Position numbers and translations under genes: made by a program
Notes under the pieces: model-generated
What the model was told of the DNA's origin: nothing
The model's database searches: none
What the model saw: the letters and a program-made list of their open reading frames with translations, nothing else
Assembly: GCA_964035795.1 (NCBI GenBank)
Contig: OZ038321.1
Location: forward strand, 24,329,986-24,393,985
Direction: 5' to 3'
DNA: 64,000 nucleotides
DNA from: Pterobdella sp. o SKG-2022
Lineage: Eukaryota > Annelida > Clitellata > Hirudinida > Piscicolidae
Shown here: one piece after another, positions 1 to 24,900 of the stretch
Position numbering within the stretch: the stretch's first letter is position 1
Layout of the letters: each line of letters opens with the position of its first letter

Positions 1-334
1 AAATTTTTTCAGACACATTAATAGTAATTCATACTAATCTAAACTTATTTACAAACAATGCATTTTCATTAGCAACTGATTTTTGGTGATATTATATTTG
101 GAAATATACTTTGAATTCAACCAGTACTGATAAATACTTAATGGATTACCCAATAAATAATGAACTAATAAACAACAAATTAGTATAGAGTTTTAAAGTT
201 ATTCTTCCTTTCAAATAGATGCTTACTTTTGAAAAAAAATTTCATAAATTTCGATAATTTATATTCCTAACATTTAACAATTGTTTCATTATTCTGTTTT
301 CATCTTTTATCGTCTCTGTATTCCCATTTTATGG

Positions 335-450
335 GGTTAAAGGTAAAAACACACGGTGGAACAAGTGCTAATTTTGGTCCAACATTGGATTGAGCCCGGT
401 AACAAGACAATTAATCTTATGCTCTACCTATTGAGCTATATAGGCAAAAT
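335..450 (-). mobile_element. tRNA-derived SINE copy 1
   Basis: Read on the minus strand, this carries a tRNA-like head with a box A-like TAGCTCAATAGGTAGAGC, an anticodon stem-loop (AAGA...TCTT around AAT) and a degraded box B. A tail follows (GCACTTGTTCCACCGTGTG) that matches the copy at 17,047. It lies in the NUP155 intron, beyond the last exon visible here. Confidence 0.7.
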
Positions 451-479
451 TAAATTCAATAATTAAGTTTTGAAAAACT

Positions 480-580
480 TTTCTCAACATAAGCTACTCC
501 ATTATTTAAGAATGTAAGCTTGCCTTACAAAAAGCTTGGTCAAATTCTGTTTAATAAATACTTTGGGTTTTTTCATACAA
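480..580. repeat. Half of an AAGCTT-core hairpin element
   Basis: The stretch CTTACAAAAAGCTT, followed by AATAAATACTTTGGG, resembles the right arm of the hairpin at 15.3-15.45 kb. Only one arm is clear, so I read it as a decayed or single-arm copy. Confidence 0.45.
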
Positions 581-724
581 GGCATTTAGTCTCATTCTGA
601 TGATAGCTAAAAATGGAAGTATGAAATATTTTTCACTCATAATCATAATATAATACACCTATAACGAGTCTCTTCAACTGAAAACACCAAAACAAAAATA
701 AAAAGTCTGATAAGAAGATCAAAC

Positions 725-11688
<10,964 letters not shown>

Positions 11689-12363
11689 GGATGAGTTTGA
11701 CAACGTCGTAAGACTTTTATGCAACCTTCGATAAATAATCCTTTCATCCTGTGTCTTTTAGCTTATAATTTTAATTGCATTTCCAAGTTTTTTCCCACTA
11801 TATAAAATACAAATTTTGGCGGATATTAAATATTTTTTTTAGAGAATTGATAAAAAAAAATGTAAGTTTTATATGCATTTTTACGATTGTATAAAAATTA
11901 GCAAAATTTCAAATTTAGAGGTTGAACCTTCTTCATACTCTCGAGTTTAATCATATTGAACAAATAATATAAATCCCATTTTTGAATCTTTCCAATTGAT
12001 AAAAAGTACAAAGTTATGGTATGGCATATGATGAATAATGAATCAAAAAAGTTATCATCAAACTATGTTTCACAATAAAATATGAAGATAAGTCAAAATC
12101 ATTTAGAGATCCTTTTATACTTACACACGAACTTTTATTAACTGAGTACACATGGAAATGAAAAGAATGTTTGTACGAATATCAAAATAGACGTCTTCGA
12201 TGTAGATTACTAATAACAGGTTTAATGAATTTTTTAAAAAATCTAAACATTTGAAAAAAATTAAAAAAATTGGCAGTTTTGAAATGAATTGTTTAAAAAT
12301 CGTTGTTTAAATAGAGGTCAGATCAAGAACTTTTTAGTTGAATCTATTAGAAGATGCCATTTT
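11689..12363. other. Intergenic, NUP155 5' side to tetraspanin 3' end
   Basis: Under 700 bp of AT-rich DNA between the tentative NUP155 start and the tetraspanin stop codon. I see no coding or structured element. A plus-strand ATG at 11687 is followed shortly by a GTAAG-type donor, but I found no later exon for it. Confidence 0.5.
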
Positions 12364-15300
12364 TCAAACTCTTTCCCACTTGTTTATTTGAGCCTTAATG
12401 TCAGCTCTCAGAATCCACGAACAACAAATAGCGACCAACTAAAAAAATTAAAATAGCTATTTTGTTAAATCAAGCACTTAATAATTTTATGAAAAATTTT
12501 TAATAGATTTCATATTTATGACTACAATGTTTTAACAGTTTCATGCCACTATAATAATACTCGTTGTTTGTTTTTTTTTTCAATTTTTAATTTAAAATTT
12601 GTAGAAACACTAAAATATTTCGAAATATGGAAATATGATGTAAAATTTTCAAAAAAATAACGTAAAAAGCCGATTATAATGAGTAATGACAAACAATACC
12701 AAGAAAATGCAGACTCCCACGATAATGCAAGCGATGGCTATGATATGATCGTTGAACCATTCTTTCCCAGCGCTCAAACATCCTTTGAAGTTCATCATTG
12801 CAGTTATTATATTTCAGATCAAATATTCTTAATCAAAGTTTTCAAACTCTATATCCACGTTTTGATCATCGTCATGCTTTTCAAATTCTTCCTTGGCTTA
12901 TCAATTAGTTAAGGAATTCAGTTTTTGAATCTTATTTTCATTTTTCTAAGTTAAATATATTATAAACCTGGATTGACTCAATAATATCATTTTTATTTAA
13001 AATAAGCACCTTCATTGTAAATTTTAAGACTGAGTGAATCATTTTTTCTTGCTTCGTTTCCGCATTGGGTGTTCACAAGACTCTGTAATAATAATGCTCA
13101 AAATTTGATTGATACTAAATGAATATCAAAAAATGTTGAAAACAAATACACCATTAAATCCTAAAATAAAGCTGTAGAAATGTGTTTAAATGAGGCTCAC
13201 GTTGTTTTCAGGCTTACAACATGAGTATGGCACTCCGCATGCATCAACGCTGGCAGAAGAACAGTTGAAGTACATGTTGTTCTCCCAGTCATTTTTATCT
13301 TTGAGACCACAACATTGTAACTGTTTTTTTTAATGGGTTTATTAGAATTTTTTTAATCAAAAAAATGGTAAAGCACGAGTGTAAAATCTTCACTACCCCT
13401 TCATCACTTGTATCATGAATTTATATAGAACGGTTTATAATATGAAATATGCTTCATTTTTTGTGTAAAGCCAATTTCTTTTTATTTGGATAATATAATC
13501 ATTCAATCTTCTTTTTCATATTCTAAGATTGTTCTTGTACAATCTGTTTTAGAACGCTTTCAAGCACTAAAGTTGAAAAAAAATGACCAGGTTTCAATAA
13601 CAATTACAAGAGTGTTGTATAGAAATGTACTTGAAAATTTTACATTGTTAACGAAAAGCTTCATACTTTATAAAAAAAACTATTAGTGTTCAAAAATCTT
13701 TGTAGAGATTATTACTGTATTGAGAAAACACACTAAATGCATTTACTTTTTTTTTAAATTAGAAGTACTTTATCAATGAATTAACTAAGACTAGGGAAAT
13801 TCACGGTTGAAAAAATTTTACTGTCTCAGAATGAATAAGAAGCTAGAGAAATTTTTGTATCATAAATATGAAATGTGTCAAATTATAAATGTTAAGTAGA
13901 TCGTAATGATACAGGCACTTGACGATTTCAATATACTCATTTAGTAGCTTTATCGGCGAGCCAATAGCATTGAAGAAGAACTTGCACCAATCAAAGAATT
14001 TTTAAAAAAATTTTGAAAGTACTGAAATAATCATTTTTTTACTATTGTATCTGAATAAAACTATTTTTTTGTTATTTGAAAAAAATATCTATTTTACTTC
14101 AAAGAACACTATGTTTAAGAAAATTGATTTGCATACACTTGGATCGACTTTTTTAAAATTCGTAAATATCTAAAAATTCTGATACATGAATATTTTCAAG
14201 AAAAAAAACTAACATTTTTCAATTAACAAAGCCTATGGTTGGTCCAATCTGCTCACTCCTATTGGCTAAACTTAAGCAGATAAACAAATGCAGTGACAAT
14301 AGGTGCTTCTCTACGTAATGATTAATATAGGGTTTTTCAATTCAATTCAAAATCTTTGCAATTGCCTACTTCATCTTTGCGATTCACTTACAAATTTTGC
14401 CAATTGACTTCCAAATCTTGGCAATTGCGCACAAAATCATAGCATTTGATTACCAAATTTCCAAAAAAAAAATTAATTTAAGAAAAATTATGTTCGAATA
14501 TTCAAAAAATAAACAGAATTTTTTTAAAATTTTATTTTAAAATTCAAAATAAATTTTTAAAATTGTAACAAAACCGAAAAAATATTTTGAGGTTTTCTCT
14601 GACAAGTACCGTGTTCTTAGTATTCGCGGTGCCAAACACTCGTCCACGCGACTCTAACGCATCTCACATTGCAAGAATTTCAAAATGCTCAAAATTTTTT
14701 GTATACGTCGTGTAGACAAAAATATTTCTTGACCTATTGTTTCAACTTTTCGCCAAATTTTTAGGTTTGATGGCTTTTTGTTGGTTCATATTTAGATTAA
14801 TTATTCTAAACCACAATGAGGAAAATAAATAACAATTCTGACTCAAATTTTATATTTAATTTCGTCAAGAAAAAAAGCACTTCTGTGTATCTATGATTGA
14901 AAAAAATTTTTCAGTACCAGTATCATTTTTTTTAGTCAGAATCTTCTTTTTCTAAGGACTCACTGAGTTTTTTCCATGACCTAACTTTCTCTTTCTATTT
15001 CACCCTGTCATAGACATCTTCAAGACTTAATCCAAGCCCATGACAGACGTTTTCTTTCATATTTTTCCAAGCTAACCTTGACCTTTCCCTTCTTCCACTG
15101 CCTTCCACCTCAAACCTCCACATCTGCTTAACACACTCATCATTCCTTTCCTTACAACATGCCCCAACTATCTCAAACTCTTTTGCCTCACCACTTCAAT
15201 AATCTTATTATCCCTCCCCAATCTAACCATCAACTCATTTGTACTCACACCATCAGCTGTGTTTACCAAATGTATTTATTTAAACTAGACTTCACATAGT

Positions 15301-16227
15301 AAGTCATTTGTGAGGTCAACAAACACAAAGTATTTTTTTCAAAATAGACAGGAAGCTTTTCATAAGAAGTAATCACTTGATAATGTAAGCTAGTCTTACA
15401 AACAGCTTCATTTCTTTTTTAAAATAAGTACTTTGTGTTTGTTGGCCTTACAATTTGATTTAGGCTAATATATTTCATCAAGTCATTTGTATTGCCAACA
15501 AGAAATTATTTAAGTTTTTTCAGTTGTATCAAAATTTACCAACCCAATCTGCTTGAATCCAGTCAACTAGATTTTTGAAATCCAAATCATCTCGGTAATT
15601 TTTAATGAAGTCTTTTACTCCAGACTCAAGAACTCTATCTTCTAACTGTTAATAAGTTGATATTTTGAAAATAGTATAATCTTTTGTTCGATATAAATGT
15701 TTATCAAAAGTACTAACCCAATCTTTTAAAACAAACACCATAATTGCTCCAATAATTATCAATACCAATATGATTGACAACAGAATGGAATACTGAAATG
15801 ATATTTATGATAAAACTTGTATAGGAAAATCAAAAACAATCAATTTACCTAAATATTTCAGATTTATAATGCTGTCAAAAATTAAACTCACAAGAGTAAG
15901 TAAAATAATATTTTCTCTCAAAGCTCCTATACAACCAAAGAAACCAACAAAAAAAATAACAGTTCCAGCTATCATTAACAAAAGAACAGGATCAAAAATT
16001 TTATTTGTTAAAGCTGAAAGATTATTCAAAGTCTTTTTCTGTATATATGCCCAAATCCCTATTCCTAATAAAGCAATTCCTGTAAACTGTGAAAAAATAT
16101 CTGTCAAAAAATATATTTCTACAAATGAGCTTGATCAATTGAAACATACCCATATTACAGTATTTACTCCAAAAATTATGTATTTCAGAACAACATTTAC
16201 TTCGGATCTATCTTTCCTGAATCTCAT
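12364..16227 (-). CDS. Tetraspanin (TSPAN5/14/33-like), complete, eight exons
   Basis: Four-pass membrane organiser. Exons: 16150-16227 (ATG), 15892-16086, 15718-15792, 15544-15645, 13201-13320, 13010-13082, 12700-12782, 12364-12438 (TGA). All join in phase and give about 266 residues. Seen in order: cytosolic basic start MRFRKDRSEVN; TM1 with GIALLGIGIWA; TM2 and the loop GCIGALREN; TM3 (ILVLIIIGAIMVF); a large extracellular loop with YRDDLDFKNLVDWIQ, the family CCG motif (QCCGLKDKNDW), CGVPYSCC and NTQCGNEAR; and TM4 with a short cytosolic tail. RDD...W, CCG and the extra CGVPYSCC pair match the C8 tetraspanins that escort ADAM10 (known for the family; partnership here is inferred). The 2.2-kb intron between 13,320 and 15,544 holds repeat debris. 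A GTGAGT donor at 15,891 fixes the second exon's end; the later GTAAAT donor would shift the frame. Confidence 0.94.
14345..14455. repeat. Degenerate ~22-bp tandem repeat (CTTTGCAATTG-like units)
   Basis: About five diverged units such as ATCTTTGCAATTGCC, TTTTGCCAATTGACTTCCA and ATCTTGGCAATTGCGCACA follow each other in the long tetraspanin intron. Confidence 0.6.
15005..15265 (-). mobile_element. Decayed LINE C-terminal fragment
   Basis: On the minus strand an interrupted frame reads like the tail of RTE/Jockey-type LINE proteins: WLGHVVRKGND, then RSRLAWKNMKENV, then GLSLEDVYDRVK. It contains stops, is short, and lies in a tetraspanin intron. Confidence 0.65.
15295..15455. repeat. AAGCTT-core hairpin element, old copy
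   Basis: Imperfect inverted repeat. The left arm AACAAACACAAAGTA...GGAAGCTTTTCATAAG pairs with the right arm CTTACAAACAGCTTC...TACTTTGTGTTTGTTGG. The inner part TCACTTGATAATGTAAG resembles the loop side of the copy at 28.2 kb. In the tetraspanin intron. Confidence 0.75.
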
Positions 16228-17046
16228 TTTTTAATAGAATCTTCATAAGCAATCTTTTTTTTCAAATTCAAGAAAAAAGAATTCAGTTGATAAATACTTC
16301 AAAATTAAGCTTCGATTCAAAAGATGAATCATTTATGAATTGATACCTGTATTGGACTAATTGAGAGGATATTAAGGTCACGATTTAATTTATTCTTAAA
16401 TTTTACAAAACCAAGAACAATATGAATATAAAAATTAAATTAATTATTTTCAAAAAAAATATTTTTGAATCAAATAAAGTTATTTATTAATTATCAAATA
16501 ATGAGTTACTAAATTAACCTTATGATACTAGTTTCCATCGATAACTCCTTTCTTCGGCTAATTAAAACATTTGGACTTCAGTTAAATTACAATCATGTTT
16601 AAGGCATATTTCAAAAAATCATCTTTTTGAAATATGATTAAAAACTTTTTTTTGAAGTATGGTCTCCATGACCACGTTAGTATGCATAAATATTGACAGT
16701 CAAAGTATATTTAATCAAAATAAGCCGTTTTCATTCTCTCCAACTTCATCCTTCAATCCACACACACCCAGTCATTCTTTTCATAAGTCCAGAAAATTAA
16801 AATTTTTCAACTCCCAACTGCACCCAAACATTAAAGTCCTTTTAAAGTTATTCAAATATTCTTTTCAAGGCAAGTTTTGATCAAATATTGAACGGAAAAA
16901 GCGAAAGGCAACAGGCATCAACGTTGGCTAACAAAGTAAGTTAAGTGTTTATATGTCAATACCAAAAGAAGATTTCATAAAAAACTGACAGAGCTTTATT
17001 AGATCAAGACGACAACTTCTATTTCACATAGAACATCATAATTGTG
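16228..17046. other. Upstream of tetraspanin, no gene recognised
   Basis: AT-rich. An open frame of 73 codons on the plus strand (16659-16880) shows no family resemblance. I see no convincing exon. Confidence 0.4.
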
Positions 17047-17160
17047 TTGTCATTCCGTATAGCTCGAATAGTAGTGCACTAGACTAGTTATCTAGTTACC
17101 GTATTCGATCCAGTGTGGGCCGACAAATAGCACCTGTTCCACAGTGTGTTTTCGCTAAAT
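17047..17160 (+). mobile_element. tRNA-derived SINE copy 2
   Basis: Plus-strand copy. TATAGCTCGAATAGTAGTGC stands for box A, ACTAGA...TCTAGT forms the anticodon stem around AGT, and TATTCGATCCAGTGTGGGCC covers the box B region. The tail AGCACCTGTTCCACAGTGTG matches the copy at 335-450. Confidence 0.75.
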
Positions 17161-18914
17161 TAAAGTTGTAGCAAGCACTTTGTTCTATAAGGAAAAGCTC
17201 TTTATAAACACCACATTACAAGCTCGAAGGATAGCGAAAATTGCAATGAAAATGCACAAATGTAGAATGTTTGGGTCAAAATACCAATTGGTAGTTTGAA
17301 ATAATGGCATGGCTTAAAAACAAGATGGTCTAGGCTTCAAAAGGCCGAAGGTGCAAATAGTATGTGTAGATAAGATTTGGAGATACAGTCTTAGTGCATA
17401 GAGTACATTATTTTTATGAAATTACAAAAAAAAAATATTTTTAGTATTTTTTCTATCTCTTTTTTTATTTATATAATGAAATTATAATTTTCTATTCTCA
17501 AATTTATGGAAGCAATCTTTAAAAGTAGAACAATATTGATGATTTTTCACTTACATCAACTAACATTTTTGATAACTTTTATATAGATAGTTTTGTCTTC
17601 ACCATTATCATGTTGATATATTAAGTCTATAGGTATTTATGAAATAAAAATTCTGAAGTGAATTCAATGTATATAAATTGTTTTTCAAATAATTTATTCG
17701 TTTTTATTTTAAAAATGCTAGATGAAATTTTTTTTGTTTTTCGTACATTTGTGACAGGCTATTCTACTTCATCATTAATTTACTACTCAGTTAATTATAA
17801 ATGCCTATCTTCATTTTTGAGACGTTTATAAGATTATGTTTTTTATGCACAACGTAAATGTTCAACATAAAAACACCTCAAAGTTTCACGAAGATTTTGT
17901 AAGTCTAACTCATATAAACTAAAGTCTAAAATTGCTCGTTTATACACTCAAAACTACTAACGATTCATGATGAGGCTAAAATTATAGCTTTTTTTCAATA
18001 AATTTAACAAAAACTTTAATGGGGGATGTTGTTGAAGACTTGCAACAAGAGTTGTCTCAGTTAATGAAAAGTAATGCTGTAGATATAATTAAGCTAGCTG
18101 ATTATATATACATAATGATTCTATCAACTACCATTTAATTATGGGAGGGGTTATTTTAAGCAACGTTAGTGAAGAGGTTTTATGCACTCTTAGTGTGGCT
18201 GTAGTTCGGAACTGCACCTTTATCATTGGAAACTGTTGTGACTGAGGGTTGAAAGAATAAATGGGCTTAGTGTTGAAGTCGAAAGGTGGGTTGACTGGGA
18301 AGGTGGAGGCCATGTATATCACCAAACACTAAGCTTTATTTCCATAATTTTAAACTTATGAGAAGTGAAGCTGACAATACACAGATCAAAAGTCTTGATT
18401 ATGTTTTTCATGTCATTTGAACTTCAAGTTAACTTGCACACGAGCATGCACGAAAAGTGCATAGCTGCTTCTCAGCTGCTCGAGTGATACTCGCTTCATA
18501 AAATTTCCTTTACAAAATGAATTTTGTTTGAGAAGTGGCACGAGTGCATCGAATAAGCCTCGAAAGTTATGTAAGTTAAATTAAGTTACGTGAATTTGAT
18601 TCAGTTGAATTTGGCTTCGTAAACTAAACTATGGGTTTTTATACAATTTTTACTTCATATGAATATAAATATATATGAATATGAAGTAGATTAGTGATTT
18701 TTTATCGTAAAAAAATTAAATTTGTGAAAAAAAATTTAGAAATTTTACTTATGATTTTTTAAAATAAAACAGTACTAATTTTTGAAAAGTTTCACATTAG
18801 ACTCATTAAAAATGACTTAAAAGAAGATATCCAAAATGAAACTAAAAATTTTCATCTACATTTTTTTCACAAAGAAAATAGACTTTCGATCAAATAAAAA
18901 AATCCAATAAAAAA
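17161..18914. other. Intergenic, between NPHP1 3' end and tetraspanin 5' end
   Basis: Mostly AT-rich. One GC-richer, exon-like block on the minus strand (about 18,165-18,325) encodes FPVNPPFDFNTKPIYSFNPQ followed by a GTGCAG donor-like site. It matches no family I know and cannot be joined confidently to either neighbour. Confidence 0.4.
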
Positions 18915-21900
18915 TCAAAAAGCTTCCAGATCAGGAAGACAAGTGTTAAAAGTCAACTCGATTGTATCGAAGGGGGCTTGAGTTACGTTTGTGAGGATTT
19001 CCAGACCACTTAACTTCTCCTCAGAAAACCCAGCTGTTTTGGCTGCTTTGGTCTCTGCTTGAAGCAACTGTTTGATGTTTTTATTCAGGCTGTTTTATAA
19101 GTTATTTTTCAATTCATGAATGTAAATAATGAACATAGTAATAGTAAACCTGTACTTTGAATTAACACATTTATCATTTCAACAAAAAAAAAACAAAATT
19201 CAAATTTAAAATACGTAAATATATATTATTAATCAATATGAAATATGATAATATGTTTAAAAAAACATAAATTATATAGTTTTTCAAATATCTTATATTA
19301 AATATTTTATAAATCCATAAATTTTTTCATTTTGAAAATATTGTAAGATTAGAAATTTTATGAGTCTTTCAGCTTCGTTCGAATCGCTCTAAAAGCTTGA
19401 TGACGGAAGAAAAATCAATGTCCAACACACTTGAGATTTTATTAAGCTGAAAGCATAAACACTAGAGTTGGAAAAAAGTGCTTGACATTGAAAAAACAGA
19501 AGATAAAACTTATAAAGGATAAACACGAAATTTTTTAAAACTTCATTTGAAGTAATAATCTTTTTTTATCTCAAAATCACAGTATCACATGATATACACA
19601 CAAAAATTGAAAAATACTGAATTGAAAACCTTCCAGGTAGCGATGTCGTAATGGTTGGCGTTGGTGGTGGTGGCAAGGTACATGATGGGATATACATTAT
19701 GCAGGAATATGGTTTCCAGGTGTCTCAAAAGAATATCAGGTGACTTCTTCAGTGATTGTGAGATAAATTTTAGATTATTCAATATACATATATATATTCG
19801 ATGAGTGTATGTAACTAGAACAAGTGAGCCAAAATATGCTGAAGTCATTTACGTATTTATTTTGAAAGTAATGGCAATACCTTTTCTTTCCTTGTTAAGG
19901 TATTAAATCGATCAAACCAGCAAACCTGTTCAACAAAATATAACCTTCAGTAAAAACAACGTTATGAATATTGAAGTATAGTGCCTAAATACAAAAAAGC
20001 CATTTATCCACCGACTATAAGTTTTTAATTATGTAATAAAAATTATTTAACACCTACAAATAAATACAATAAAAAAAACTAAATTTGTTGAAAAGGAAAG
20101 TCAACAAGACTTTTGATGTATTATCCCAGAACTTCTAACCCTCAAGACATCCGTCAGGTCAGGTCTTGACAGAACACGTATGAAAGAGGCAAGGAAGGGC
20201 GAATGGATCGTTTCTAACCAAGTGATAATCTCTTATAAAGTAACTCCAAATTTTACTTGACATTATGTGTTCAAGCATATAAAACAGTATCTATTTTAAA
20301 CTACCGGTATTCAAGGAGTTTTTCAGAGCTAAATATAGGGATCTTCTCAAGAGATTGATGAAGAGGAGGTGTGTGGTCTGAGCGATCAATGTTGGAGGCA
20401 GGGTTCTGATGGATATATTATATTCAATTCTTTTAAACTATACTACCAAAGTTACTTAAAAATATTCATCTGATATGTATTCCAATTTATCTCATTCAAA
20501 ACGTCATTATAGTTCATTAAAATTCATCGGCATATTTGCACATAATTAAAGCACAAACTCCATAACGTTTAGTTGAGCCCTGGAAGGCATAGACAACCTC
20601 ACTGTCAACTGAGGCTCATTCCTCATGGCACTCATCACACTTGACAGTGAGAATCTGCTGGCTAAAAGAAGTTATTTCAATGTTGTGGTTCACATCAATT
20701 GAAAGATTAATTGAAGTTACATTAGGTCACATAGATAAACCACATAAACACCTTGAAATGTATATAATATTCTTTTTGGCCAGAGTTTATAGCTTAAATA
20801 AAAGTATAGACTAAAATATAAGTATAAACAAGATATAGAACATAAGTTCCCATGAGAACCTTATGCTTCTACATTACGCAATAACACCATTTGAAAATTG
20901 TATAGTGATACAAACTTCTAATGATTTCATTCCCTAATTTAACGTTCTTTTCAAATGGTGTTCCTCCTTTCAACAATAATCTGTAATTCCTGAAGATTAA
21001 AATTTTTTTCCGTTTCATTTACTGTTTAAAAATTATTATAATTCATTTACATATATGTATTACTAATTGGAAATTCTTAAATTCAATCTACCATTTAATA
21101 CCATTACAGTCATGCTTTTTTTAATGATTAATTTTCTAAATTTGTATTCTATATTAAAACTATTTTATTTTTTTGCTCAATTTTGCATTCAAAAGTTCAA
21201 ACTTCATTTTAAATATAACAACAATTAGTCATGATACTTTTTAGTAATTGCATTTCCTTTTTCGTCAAAAAGGTCGAAGACACACCATCCACACGATAAC
21301 TCTATGTAGCCTGCCTACAGAGGTGTAATGTTAAAACTTATAGCTAGCTGTCGAAGGGGTCATATTTTCGTGTTTTTATGGATGTTTGTTTCCAAGTACG
21401 TCACTGTTTGACTGCACTAATTGTTTTTAAGACGTTAGTTAACATAACATGTTTAAAAAAGTTCAAAATCAAAAAATAAAAATATAAATTTTGTTTTGAT
21501 ATTTTTCGGTAGTGAATAAAACTTGGAAATTTCAATTGCTAATTACCTGGGTTTCAAAAACGAGAGAGAGTTCAAAGAGTAACGAGAGTTTTATTGATGG
21601 GTTATCACTTCTAACGAAAAACTCTGAAAACTGTAGACATGAGCTGTTTCTCTGTCGTTAATATTCGTAAACATCGTTAGCTTATCAAAAAATATATAAT
21701 TTCAACAAAAAAGCTCAAAGCACTTATTTGAGAAGTATAAAATTGTTTGGTCATAAATGAATTACAGAATAAGGAGCCAAAAATAATAAAAATTAGAAAT
21801 ATTATAAATAATTCATATTTCTTGGATTACTTACAAAATGAAAAAAATTGAATATATAGATATCTTGATGTAGACTAACTTCATTATTAAATATCCACCA

Positions 21901-24900
21901 GCCATTCCTAGGGTCAACCTCTGAGCTCACGACCATCATTATATTACTCAAAAACTGCAATAGGATATCATTTAATTTCAAGTAACAACACTTAACATTG
22001 AGAAAAATTTTTTTAAATGTATATTTTAAATGATGAAATTCAAAAAAAATTTTAAGAATATATAATTTTTAAATTGTATATACAAAGTATTCACTTTTTG
22101 GCCATCAAAAAGACAAACTCTCAGAATTCTGTCCAGTACTTTTGGAACTGACAACAAAGATTTTGTGACTAAGTTATTTTTAAAATTTACATTTTGTAGC
22201 TAAAGTAGAAATTATTAGTAGAAAATAAATAGAAGATGAAAACTTCAAAAGGTTGGTTACATTTAGTATTATTTGGTAAAGGAATGTTCTTGGCATTTAT
22301 GATACTGCACAGAAATTGAACTCTGCATCTTTTTCTTTCCATCTAAATGGATTAACAGTATATAGTAATGAAATATATTTTCTGTTTAGATATGTTTCGA
22401 GGGTAATAAATTTCTAAATATTGAAATTTTCTAAATTATGCAAGTAAAGTTTTATTTTATTCGCCCCAAATGAGTAACGATATTCAAGGTTAAAAACAAA
22501 AATGGTCTTTTTTATGTGGTTCACAGGATCAAAAGTTTTGTTAGCTTACAAATTGTTTTATTGAATTTTATATTATAATTTGATTGGTTTGAAAAAATTA
22601 TGAAGTAATAAAATTATATTGCATGAATAAAATTTGAGCAAATTGATAGTTCATTATAAATTAATACAAAAAATATGTGAAACACCTTCGACGGGACTCG
22701 AACCCGCAATCCCCGGCTTAGGAGGCCGATGCCTTATCCATTAGGCCACGAAGGCGAACGACCCTAACGCACATATTAGCTTTAAAAACAGTCATTCATT
22801 TATGAGACTGCTATTTGAGATCTTAGGGAATAAATTAGGTTTTCATCGCTATTTGATTACTTAAAACATTCAAATACTCAATAAAAAATTGATAATAAGT
22901 TAGAAAATTTTTTATTACTATTTCATTTAAATTATTTTCAAAAAGTAACTTACAAGGCAGTATTGCCTGCCTAAAATTGAAGAATAAACATAGTTTTAGT
23001 AGTAATTTTTCGATATTACATAACTACCATTATAAGACTTCAAAAAATTTTTATATGAATAATATTTTTGGTGTTTTTTTGCATTTATTCAAGTTTGTTC
23101 AGACCTGTGTCTTTAAACTGTCTTTATTTGTAAAACCACCTATCTTTCACACTACTATTTAATTTCGACATAATTATCAGGTATAAACAATATATGTATT
23201 AAAATGGTATAAAAATTAGAATTTTCATAATTTTAATTAAATATTAGTTTTAATAAATAAATAATAATAGATTAATTAGTGAAAGGAGACAACAGACGAT
23301 AGGACTCACATCCCCAGTGGTATTGTCGTGGACAAGAGACTCATAACACAAGCCTGAAGGTGTTAATTGTGGCCATAAAACACCATACAAATTGTACCTG
23401 GCTGCAAAATAAAACTGCTTTACAATATTTGTGTAATAATGAAAGACTTTTTGAAAGTTCATCTGTTTCGCAAAGTTTTTTTTGCAATTATGTTTTAAAT
23501 TATTATAATTAGTTCATCATCATCATCATTTTGCGTCTGTTTCCATGCTAGCATGGGTTGGACGGGGTCTTCTAATGGCTCTTCTCTACAATCTATGGTC
23601 TTGGGCAAGTTCAAGAATGAGTTTCATTCTTCTAAGGTCGTTGCTTATTAATTGAAACCATTTTTTTCTTGGTTATCATTTTTTATTAAATAAGTGTTTT
23701 AATTTAATAGAAATATTCCTATATCTATACTTTATTGAAATAATTATAAACTACACACCCTTTTTGATGTATTTCGCTAAAGTTGAACTGCGGTAGCCCG
23801 AAGGAAGGGTGTTCAAATCTTTCATTAATGAGTCTTTGTGCGTTAATGACTGATGGTTAAGAGAACAAAAATTTTACCAAATGAAAAGGAATAGAAAGTA
23901 TGAAGCTTACAATTTTCATGGTTTTTTTCAGTTCTTTCCACAAATCTGATCTAAATTACAACAAAAAGAATTTATATTAAGTTAAAAAAGTTTTTGAAAA
24001 CATATTTTAACAAAGATTTTATATAGTACCTATTTGTTTTGTTTCTCAAGATTTCTTCGTTTTCATCATTTTCAATTATATCATTTTCAAAGTTTTCAAC
24101 TTCATCTTCGTCTTCGTCTTCATCATCCTCTTCTTCTACTACTACATTATCTTTCAACTCTCTTGTTTTTTTAACTTTATTATAAGTTTCATCTTGATCC
24201 TTCATATAAAAATCATCAATTTCATCTCCATAATCTTCTTCTTGCTCGTTGTCATCGTTATCTCGAGCTGGCTCATATTTCTGTTAGAGTTTTTTATACA
24301 CATTGTTTTTATACTGATTTTACCATTATTAAACACATTAACTGAGCTACACGCCATTGCTTATAAAAACTCTTTTCCATAAAGAAAAGTACTGCATACT
24401 TGAATGAATGCATGAAATATTTTGAAAGATATTAAACGAAGCTCATGTTATGCAAACCTTCAAAAAGTTACTCGGAACTAATCCTTCTTCTTTTTTGTCG
24501 TTCTGTGCCACCATCCATCCATCATTCCTATGAAAGTGAATAACAAAATTTTCTTAATTTATATTAGTATCTCTAAGCGCCTCTCATAAATGTTCAATTT
24601 TTGTAAAAAGCGCGCTATTTAAATGTAAAATAAATATATATTACGTACCTAAACAACCTTGTTGACTATAAATTTTGGAAACAAAAGAATTTAATTTTTA
24701 CCATTAGAATGGTAATAAATGCGACACCTGGCTTTCTTGATGACCAGTATTTCACCTTCCTCAAACTCCAAATCACCCTCCTGCTGACCTGGAAAGCCCT
24801 TTATAGCAATGTACTGAAGGATGGGGTTGTTAAGTTGATTGTATTTCCATCATGTCGACGCAATGAAAAATTGTTTTATTAGCAACTTTTAATATTAAGC

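Noticed and set aside
12679..12912. Plus-strand open frame of 77 codons
   Set aside because: Antisense shadow of the tetraspanin TM4 exon.
15850..15892. Later GTAAAT donor for tetraspanin exon 2
   Set aside because: It would break the phase with the TM3 exon; the GTGAGT donor just upstream keeps both frame and family alignment.
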